A stretch of DNA of 27,497 nucleotides from Amphimedon queenslandica (taxonomy: Eukaryota > Porifera > Demospongiae > Haplosclerida > Niphatidae): assembly GCF_000090795.2 (NCBI RefSeq), contig NW_003546280.1, forward strand, positions 102,518 to 130,014, written 5' to 3'. This document shows, piece after piece, positions 1-10,475 of this stretch. Position 1 is the first letter of the stretch. Every line of letters begins with the position of its first letter. The notes beneath the pieces are model-generated. The model did not search any database, was not told the DNA's origin, and saw only the letters and a list, made by a program, of their open reading frames with translations. The translations under genes were made by a program, and so were the position numbers.

Positions 1-761
1 GCTAAAGCACATTATCATCATCAGCATGCCATTATGATATCATGGAGTAGCCAGTAAGGGTAAGTTGGTAACAGAATTACCAGTTCCGAAAGCCTCAGTT
101 AAGATAGAGACAAGCACCAACAGCAGGAGTCGTGACACTAGTGACCGCGTCTTCATGACTACTAAACACTGACTGTGAAGAAGTATTCCTGAGACTTATA
201 ACTAAGAGAATACACAAGGTGTTATAAAAGAGAGACAGAGAGAGGGATAGTGAGCAAAAAGAGTCAGTCTTGCCCCACTAGATTAACATGCTAAAGAAGA
301 GTGCACTAATACCATAGATATTAGAGTAAATATCTATGCTAATACGGGAGACTATACGGTAGAGTATAAGCCACTGATTTTCATGCACCATCTATAGTCG
401 AACATTATTTCTCACAGTTCACTGAGCAGAAGGCATTGGTAAGACATCTGCTGTGTTACTGTGTAGAGCTGTCAATCTCTTTCTCATGCAGTTTTTGTTG
501 GTAGATGACAATCCTGAGCAACTGATAGTGACAGAACACATAAAACAAAGACTAGCACTGCTTCTCTCATCATTGCTATCAACTCACATGCATATATTAT
601 TTTAAAGAATTTGTGACATCATTAACTGCTAAATAATTCAAATAATCATCAGAACTTGTAGTAGTAGGAAATACTACTATTACTATAGTCTTTATTTGGT
701 TAAAGGCTGGTTTTTATGTAGATCTACTGGCAAACCAATTGCCACAATAAAATTAATGTGC

Positions 762-763
<2 letters not shown>

Positions 764-794
<31 letters not shown>
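764..794. repeat. (TAA)n microsatellite
   Basis: About ten uninterrupted TAA units, directly visible. Confidence 0.9.
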
Positions 795-799
<5 letters not shown>

Positions 800-901
800 T
801 AAAGAATTTTCACAATATTAATAATATACTACATTGTCTATTAGTAAAAAAACACAATGATAACAGGAGCAATTATTATCACTTGTTTTCTCAATTGAAA
901 T

Positions 902-904
<3 letters not shown>

Positions 905-969
<65 letters not shown>
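905..969. repeat. (TAA)n microsatellite
   Basis: More than twenty uninterrupted TAA units, one of the longest simple repeats in the window. Read on the other strand it gives a spurious poly-tyrosine frame, which should not be taken as a protein. Confidence 0.95.
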
Positions 970-973
<4 letters not shown>

Positions 974-1234
974 GAAAGAAGGAAGTAAGGAGTTTCAAAG
1001 CGTATGTCGAGAGAAAGAAAAATTTATTAAACATTGTTATTGCAATCAAAAAACAGCCACTTGCATCACATGCAGTCACATGACTAGGGGAGCAAGTCAT
1101 ACGACTATCACATGATACAAGAGAGCCAATGAGAAACAATATAAGACAGCAACAGAACAGCAAAACAGAACAATAATAATCATAATAATAAATTATGATA
1201 CAAATAGACGATAGACAAAGATGAGAAATATCAA

Positions 1235-1635
1235 TCATTTTCGATTGCTCGCGCTTCTGCGAATCGACGACTTTGTTAAATTGGGAGACGCTCGTCTTTT
1301 TGGGTTTGTGGGTGAAGCGGCGCTTGCTAGGTTCTTTGGTGAACGAGTGGAAGGGGAGGGAGAGGCAGAGAGGGAGGACGAGGGCTCGTGGATTATCTTG
1401 TCTCTTCGTACAAACACACCATGTTTATCCTTACACTTGAAATATGTCACACCTTTAACGCTGCCATTGTTTTTACCTATTGGGAGTGATTAATGATGAA
1501 ATTATAGTTTTGTTAATCTTTCTTACCTTGTGGGCGGTCTAAGGCCACACCTATCCACTCGCCGGGAGCAAATTCAGTGTCGCCTATAAACTTGACGGTT
1601 CCCATTTTGAAACCGTTGGCAACTTCAACCATCAC
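1235..1635 (-). other. KIF13: CAP-Gly domain exons of KIF13
   Basis: The exon 1527-1635 encodes [18 protein letters not shown] and the [12 protein letters not shown] segment. It splices in phase to the exon at 1235-1476, which supplies [16 protein letters not shown] and HGVFVRRDK, the GKNDGSV-like signature of CAP-Gly domains that bind C-terminal EEY/F motifs. A basic Ser/Pro/Arg-rich tail of about 50 residues follows and ends at TGA (1235-1237). Confidence 0.92.
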
Positions 1636-4437
1636 CTAATAATAATAATAATAATAATAATCAAAAATTAATAGGAGAAAATTCCCCATTTTTATAAATT
1701 ATCCTGATACAGATACATCTTCTTATGTTGTACATGTATATCAAGTTTGAGTAGATTCCGATCAAGTTTAGATTTTTTACAGATTTTCAAAGTTGTTCCA
1801 AAATCAGAAAAAAGTCCCTGTACTATTATAGTACAGGGTCATCGACCAATTTCGCCAAAAATGACTAGGAGAGAATTCTCCATTTTTATAATTTTTTCTG
1901 ATACACATACATGTTCTTATGTTGTGTAGAAAGTTTGGGCTGATTTCGGTCAATTCTAGATTTTTTATGGATTTTTAAAGTTGCTCCAAAATCAGGCAAA
2001 AGACCCTGCACTAGTACAGGGTATTTCATCAAAAATGGCTCAGAGAGAACTCTTAATTTTATTTCAGTTTTTATACACATACATGTACATTATATCATTA
2101 TTTCTATATATCCCCAGTTCCTCTTACTTTCTCTCCCAGTCTACATTCGGGTGCTAACTGCTTACTGGATGCTTCACTATTCTCTGATGAATCAGACGGG
2201 GTAGGAGAAGCATTGTCCCTGTAATTAAAACAAATTAAAACTAAACCCGATACTCCAAATTACGCACCTTTTCGGTTTCGGCTTTACATGTACATCAACA
2301 GGAGATGCGGACTGTCCCTCGTACTTCCTGTCCTCCTCCTCCTCTCCTGCTGTGCTCTCACTTCGCTCACAACCATCACCCACACCTCTATCACCTTCAC
2401 CAACACCATTACCCTCACCGCTCACAAATATCACAGGCTCAGACGGGAGGGGTTGGGCAGAGTTCTCATCCGTCGAGGGGGTCTGTGGTTCTGTTGGTGT
2501 CTCTGGAGGATCGGTTAACGGCGAGACTGTGACTGGTTCCGTTGAAGTGGATGAAACTTCTTCCGGTTTAGCTGGTTCTTGATCGACAGTACTCGACTCT
2601 TCTTTTAATTCTTCTTCGTTGGTTTCCTCTTTTTTGTCTTCAGCGGTTCCTTCTACTTTCTCACTATCCTCCTCTTCTTTCTCCTCTTCTTTCTCCTTTT
2701 CGTCCTCCTCTTTCTCCTTTTCCCCCTCCTCTTGGCTCTCACCGTCTCCCTCACGTAATGGGGTGGACTCCTGTATGGGTGGAGTCTCTTTAGTGGGTGT
2801 GGCTTCCTGTTTGAACACCTCGTCCTGAGGAGGTGTGATAAAGAACGAGACCTGTTCGCTATTATCAAGAGGATTCGAGTCGTTTGCAGACTCCGAAACA
2901 GCCTAAAATTCTAATTAAAGGGACAAAAAGAAATTATTTCTTCTCACCTCAAGTTCAGGTGAGTCGGTCCGACTGTAAATGTTACTACCGGAGTCAGCAC
3001 GGCTAAGACTTTGTGGCTGCAAATAAAAAATGAGTGGGTAAAGGGTTAAATAAAAACATCTTACAGTTGCTCCATCAGGCGAAGGCAGCCTTTGCTGAAT
3101 ATTAAAACGTTTTTTCAGCGCACGACCGGAATTAGCCAGCTTCTCTTTTAACGATACTTCCTAAAATGACAATTATAAGCTAAACACACTCAAAACCACA
3201 CCCACCTGCTTCAATCTGTCTAAGGCAAGCACGTTAGCAATGGCCGCCATGCCAGTCTTGAATTTATCTACAGCATTTTCATCTTCTTCCAGTTCAACAA
3301 AAGAAGGGTTGGCAGGGATCTTGGGCGGAGGCTCCATTCCTTCACTTTTAGGAATACCAGTCACTACCTCAAACATGATTCCACAAGTAGTTCTATAATC
3401 CTGAGAGAAGGGAGAGAGAGAGGGAGAGAGGGGAGAAGAGAAAAGCAATTACATATATGTGAACAATGTACTATACATGTACTAGTGTTGTTTTAGTTAC
3501 AGTTATACAACTTTTAGTTGGTAATGGTAATAGAATATTAGTAGTGTCTTGTTACTGACTCTAGTAAAAGCTTTCATGATGGCCGCCCCGATTCCTATCC
3601 TCTTGTACACTCTGAGGCATATCCTTTTTCTTAGCATTATCTCAACCCCGGGAGGGTTCTTTAGTTTGATACCTACCCGCACAATGGCAAATACTCTATC
3701 GTTAGCACCTGTGACTTTATTTAGACTGCTGGTATCGTGTACTGTGGAGTCCCAGGAAGCAACTGCTATCAACTGAGAGAGAGAAATTAATAACTTTACA
3801 TGTACATGTAAATTGACATAAAATATTCTTAAATTAGAAAAAAATAAAAATTCTAATACAATGTACACTCACTACACTACTTCTGAAAGCCCAAAATTTA
3901 TGCAAATATTCATAATTTTTGAAAATCCACAAAAATACAATAGATTGTTGGATGGTTTTGCAAAAATTTGCGCCACCATTTTACATATATGTATGTCAAA
4001 CAGTACATGTACATGTAGTGAGTACCTGATGGTCCTCTTGTTTTATTATCGGTAGTTGGATCATGTTCTCCGGCTTCTCTCCAAAGAGCTCACCAGTTTG
4101 TACCAAACCAGTCACTGGCCTCTCCTCCTCATCATCGTCACCACTAGTTAATAAATAATAATTAATAACCATCAACTAATAACTATTAATTAACTAGTAA
4201 TTAATAACTAGTAATTAACCAGTAAAATAACCAGTAATCAATTAACTATTACTATTATTATTATTACTACATGTACTACCTGTTAAGGTCTAAGAATACC
4301 ACAGGTACTTTTGCTTCCATTCCTGGGACTAACTGCCAGTTGGTTGGAGCTCCAGGTACACCGGAACCAGCTTTAGGCTGTACCACAGCCATTCTCTCCC
4401 ACTGACAATAAAAAATAACAACAACAACAACAATATA

Positions 4438-4492
<55 letters not shown>

Positions 4493-4986
4493 CTATTCCT
4501 ACTTGTAGCATAGTCCATTGGTCGATGAGCTCGTTCTCTTTGACAGTGTCTGACTCATTCCTTGATCTCTTCTCCATGATCTTCCTCACCTCAGTGTCCA
4601 GGAACTCTCTCCTGTTACTCAGGGCATCGCTCCACTTCGTACGTAACCTAGCAACAAAACCACACCCATTGCTAATTAACAAACAAATAATAGTCATAAA
4701 TTTTATTATTTACACAACTAAATAATCATCCAATGTTCTATATTGATTAATAATATTAGTAATAAATTAATTAAACCACGCCCATACTTAATTAACTAAA
4801 CCACACCCACCTCTCCAGGTCTACTTCTTGATAAGAGTCTAAAGAGTCATCATATCTATTCCTCAGGTAGACGCTCCCGACTGATATACTGGAAATACTC
4901 TCACAGACAAGAGGCCCATTCCCTGAGCCTGGTATCTGTACCACACTAACACGCACACGCCTTGATTGACCCTGTGATATACAAGT

Positions 4987-5067
<81 letters not shown>

Positions 5068-6297
5068 TGCAGTAACCAGTTGGTTCCTAATACCTGTCTT
5101 ATCTGGAATATTCCTCCTGATTTGATGTCAGCCTTTGGTTGCAACTCAACGGCGACATACTCTCCCTGATCATTGAGTTCCATTATCTCTACCCATAGCT
5201 CCAGTCTCTTTATAACATCATTCCATCTCTCCGACAGTGAACGAGGTCTCTTGGAATCTTCTTCTGTAGAGAAATAGAGAGGGAGAGAGAGAGGAAACAA
5301 TATGAAATATACATCAACAATTCGACATTAAAAATTATTTTCTAATTATCCCAAAACAGCAGACCTGCATCAGGTACAGAGTCGAATCCACTTCTCCTGT
5401 GACCCCACACTTCAACCGCTAGTGCTCCGTCATTAATGTACTCAAGGAAGTCCTCCGTCACTTCAATATTGAACGTCTGGTGGTGCTGGAACTGATGCAC
5501 ACCGTCAGGAGGGTGGACAGAGTCAGCCCCACCCATTGAGGGGATTAGTGGCGGAATTATGAGTGCCTCTTCTTGCCCCCAGAACTTGTACTGACAGAAT
5601 AGATTGTGAGAGTAAGCAGCTGGAAGACCACTCGCCTCTATCACTGATACTCTGACAGTAATATGAGTACCTAATTAAATAAATAATTAAATAATATATC
5701 AAAAATGTGATAAAATTGACATTATTTTCTCTTCTAGTCATTTTTGACAACTTTCAATGAAATACCCTGTACTATATGGTACAGAGTCTTTGGCTGATTT
5801 TTGAGCAACTTTTAAAATTCATAAAAAAGCCAATTTTGATTGTAAATGTATCTGCTCAAAGCCTCAAACTTTCTACACAAAATACAATGTACATGTAATA
5901 ATATTGTAACATGTTAATCCATGATGAAATGGCAGACTCCAAGTACAAGTACATGTACATGTAGTACGTACCTGGTTTAAGATCCTCTACTTCCTCTGGT
6001 GCCTCCCACGTCACCATTGATGAACTGTTATCAACATCATCAACACTGTCACGTATCACTATAAGGAGAGAGTGGGTGGAAAAAGAGGCAGAGATAAGTA
6101 AACAATCATACAACACGTACTGGTACTAAACTTACAAGGCAAGCATTGGAGACCGAGTTTTAACCTGCCGCAAACCTAATTAAGAGAATGAAAAGAAAGG
6201 AATTATTTCAGGTAGAATAGTGACCATAAAATCTATACAAAAATTACTTGGATGCACCAGTAATAATGCATGTACATCAATAATAAATTATTATCAC

Positions 6298-6330
<33 letters not shown>

Positions 6331-9300
6331 CTTGCCTTTCCAGTTGGTCCAATAATGGGAGCGTCATAAACATGAGCTACCCCATGATACAAGCACTCCA
6401 GGAATATATTAGCCACACCCAGGAGGGCATGCTGCTCTAGATCAAAGAATGGATCAGGACCAATGCTGTCATCCTAAAAAACAACAACAACAACAATAAA
6501 TAACAATAACAACAATAAATAAAAATAATAATATACAAATGTATGTACTATAAAAAGTATTTGCATCCCTATTATCGGTATTAATTAACCAATAGTCACA
6601 CCCATCAGCACTAATAACTATTAATTAACTAATAGTCACACCCACCAGCACTAATCCAAAGCTCCCTTCCTCAATGCGTTGGTACATGTCTCTCATTGTG
6701 AGGACTTTCTCCGCTAGTGTATTGAGAGACCAGACGGAATCGGTCCCTCTCTGTCTGTGGATAACACGGATGGCTATCTCATTGCTAGTGTGCATCTCTT
6801 CTGAACTGAGGTACTGCCTGGGGCTTAAGAATGACTTGGGAATCTAAAAGAGAGAGAGAGAGGAATAAGAATTTTAAGTATATGTATATGTACATGTATA
6901 TGCGTGAGAAAAAAATTATAAAATAGAGAATTTTTTCCTAGTCATTTTTGGCGAAATTTGGCCAATGACCCTGTACTATAGTACAGGGACTTTGGCCCAA
7001 TTTTGGAGCAACTTTAAAAATTCGTAAAAAATCCAAACTTCATCGGAATCAGCTCAAACTTGCTACACAACATAAGAACATGTATATGTATCAGAAAATG
7101 TAATAAAAATGGAGAATTCTCTCCTAGTCATTTTTGGCACAATTTGGCCGATGACCCTGTACTATAGTACAGGGACTTTGGCCCGATTTTGGAGCAACTT
7201 TAAAAATTCGTAAAAAATCCAAACTTCATCGGAATCAGCTCAAAATTTCTAGGCTACATAAGAACATGTATATGTATCAGAAAATGTAATAAAAATGAAG
7301 AATTCTCTTCTAGTCATTTTTGGCAAAATTTGGTCAATGACCCTGTACTATAGTACAGGGACTTTGGCCCGGTATTAATTGCTACTCACAGTGAGTGTGA
7401 CTCTAAAGAGAGTGTCTTTATGCAGTGCCTCCGAGAGCATGTTAGCTTCTCTGACGAGTTGGTTGGCGAGTAGGACAGTGTTCATGAGTCTCTCTCGGTT
7501 CTGGTCCTCCCATTCCTCCTCTAGCGTCACTTGCTTGGACTGTTTGGAGCCAGAGGGAGACACAGAGGTTGACGAGGACACGTCCAGCTGGGTCTGTAAC
7601 TCGGCCAACTTCTTCTCGTACATGTCCTTCTGAGCCTCAAGAGCACCTGATAAAATTAATAAATTAATTAAAAGGTGTCTAATTAATTACTAGTTAATTA
7701 ATAGGTGATTAATTAAACACTAGTTAATAGATAGGTAGTTAATTAAATTCGTTATCACCTTCTTTCTCAGCTTGATGCTTTTCCAGAAGCTTTTTTTGCA
7801 TGTTAGAATAAATCGGATCTAACAAATAATAATTAATGTGCCGGCCACACCTACCCACCACACCTACCTTGAGCCAGCTCATTGACCGATATTTCCTTCA
7901 TTGCCTGTTCATAGTTCATGACCGGTTCCTCCTCATCAAAAGAGGCCCCGCCCATCCTAGGACAACTCAATCTGTAGAGATGGTTGTTGCCAAATAGGAT
8001 ACGGGAGCCATGCTTTAGCTGTGTCTTCTCTGTGATTATTTGACCATTGACTCTCGTCCTGTGGGAGGGAGAGAGAGAAGAAAAAATTAAAAATAGATAA
8101 AAATGCATACATGTACATGTAGGTATTGTAATATTAAAATTCATTAAGATGTCAGCTTACATAGCCCGTTCCAAAGGAGTTAAAAATACTTCTCGGTCGA
8201 TAATCTCTACAATACAATGCTCGTTAGTTATACCTAAACCACGTAACTGTATATCCTACAAAAAAGAGGCGTGTCACCCTGGGGTGTGGTCACCACACCC
8301 ACTAACCTGGAGGACGGTGTGACCTGGTCTCCCTATTCTAGTGTATGATTTTAGATAGCAGACTAATAGTTCGTTCATGGATGGATCGGCGTTTAAATTG
8401 ATAAGGTAGTACTTGTCTTTTTGGACACCAATACCGGACTCCTGGACAGATATACCCATTGCCTCTAAGGCCTCTTGTCTATCCTAAAATAATAATTATG
8501 ATAATAATGATAATAATAACAATAATAATAATAATATTAATAAGGTTTCAATTATATTAGCAAAAGAATAGAATATTAAGACTTTAGGATATAAAAAATA
8601 AGTAAAAATACATAGTACATAGTATTTATTAAGGAGATGACAAAGAACAATGAGATGTACAGTATAGCAATAGCACACTGGGATATAGCAATATTACAAT
8701 GACACAATAATAATACAGTTATATACATGTACATTATGGATTATACTTATTGTGTACATGTACATGTAGTATCACATGCAGAGATAGTCCAGTGTAATTC
8801 ACATTGTGTACAAGACATAACCTAGCTGTCATTTGGGAAATTAAAAATACGTTAGGTCACTGTCACATTGTGTAAATGAACAGTACTATGTACACACAAC
8901 ATAGTCTAGCATAATTATAATACACGTACATCTTACATGTATACATATACGTGTACATGAATTCAGGATAGTACAATCTACAAATGTATATACTGATACA
9001 GTAGTACACGATACTCCAGCTTACTCTATGTAGTCTCTCTGTCTCCCTAAGCCTCTCTTCCCAGGATTTTGTCATCTCGGCCATTAAGCCCTCACTGATC
9101 TGTAGCTTCTCTTTGAGCGACTCCATCTCAGCAGTGCTGACCCCTCCCCCTCCTCCTCCGCCCCCTAAAAGCATCATCTGTCTCAATTTCTCCACTTCTT
9201 CTCTCAGCTCTCGTATTATCTATAAAATTAATATAAGCCATGGCCATCGACCACACCCACTCACCTTAGAGTTGGCGTCCTCATTCACGACCGCATGGTT

Positions 9301-10439
9301 GACGATGCGTTTTGCACGATCGGCATAACGGAGGGTAGAGAGAGTCTCTTCGAAATTGTCAGAGGCAGGGCTTATGGTGGCTACCATAACAGTCTTGCTA
9401 TTACCGCCTAAATTATCCTGAGAGAGAAAGGGGGGAAGAGAGAGAGAGAGAGGGTGGGGGGGAGAGAGAGAGAGATTAAAGATCACTTTGTTTTTCTGTT
9501 CCTCTTTTACTTTTAGTAGCCATGTCAAGGTTGAGTCTCGATACGGTACATAAGCATTCTTAGGTTTCTTACCAGCAGACTGATTGAAGGAATTAAGAGT
9601 ATAAATGTATAATAACTAATATTAGCAATGAAGTATATTTACTTACAATGTCAGCCAAAGCTGAAATAACTAAGCCAAGTGTGGTTAGTGATCTAAACAA
9701 GAGAAAGAGAGGAGAGAGAGAGAGAGAAAAAAGAGATAAAAATGAAGAGGCAAAGGATTACAAGTTTATACCCAGGACCACCAATAATTGATTATCATTA
9801 ATATTCAAATAGTGAGCAGCTGCTATTTAACATAAACTAGTGGATTGTACAAGTAGTACATGTACAGCTGGTTCACTCACTTGTTAATGTTACTGCCTTC
9901 CTTTAGCCTTGAGCCCAGAGCACCTGTCTTACCCGCCCTCTCACTACCAGCCAGATCAACTAAACTAATCTTACTTACACGCTCAAGTCCAGTCTATATT
10001 ATACAAAATTAAATAAAAAGAATAATAATTATGTTACATGTCTATGAGTGTACATGAACATTACCTCAGCTGCAACATCAAATTTAGTTTGAGTCAGTAC
10101 CATTGAGAAGACGGCATGCGAACGAGAGCTCTCGGCATTCATCTGAGTAGCAGCGACAGTTCTCGACTTGTTTCCTTCCACCATTAGATCAGAGATATCC
10201 TTGAAGGAGGTTACAGCGAGTTTCGAGAGACCCTCAACATAAGGACCCAGTGTAATGTGCTCCCTCACTTTCAATGCAGCCTTATCACTGAGAGAAATAA
10301 GGAGAATAAAATATTATACTACATATACTGATGTTAAAATACATACCCTTTAGCACTTAGTAGATCTCGTACTTTCTCGTTATAAATCTCCATGTAGGCG
10401 ACTTCAACCTTAAAGTTCAGGGATGGATCAGAGAGCTAT

Positions 10440-10475
<36 letters not shown>

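Larger units (their letters stand above)
1..1234. other. Gene-poor 3' flank of the kinesin gene
   Basis: I see no convincing coding exon here. Apparent long reading frames are translations of (TAA)n tracts. On the minus strand this is downstream of the KIF13 stop codon; a TTTATT at 1023-1028 reads AATAAA on the minus strand and is a candidate polyadenylation signal about 207 bp after the stop, so roughly 1000-1234 may be its 3' UTR. The rest is AT-rich and unassigned. Confidence 0.6.

Noticed and set aside
891-1238. Open frame of 115 codons ending in a long poly-tyrosine run
   Set aside because: It is the translation of a (TAA)n microsatellite downstream of KIF13; no conserved sequence or splice logic supports it.
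2288-2868. Plus-strand Ser/Leu-rich frames opposite the Glu/Lys-rich KIF13 segment
   Set aside because: They mirror the low-complexity acidic exon of KIF13 on the other strand and lack independent support.
4276-4697. Frames rich in isoleucine or leucine runs, resembling membrane helices
   Set aside because: The runs come from a (TAA)n microsatellite in an intron; only the flanking parts are true KIF13 exons.
6905-7372. CRISPR array, suggested by regular spacing of a palindrome
   Set aside because: The whole 186-bp unit is repeated, not short repeats with unique spacers, and the setting is an animal intron.
9427-9476. (GA)n tract as a regulatory GAGA element
   Set aside because: On the transcribed strand it is the CT-rich polypyrimidine tract of the next exon, which explains it.
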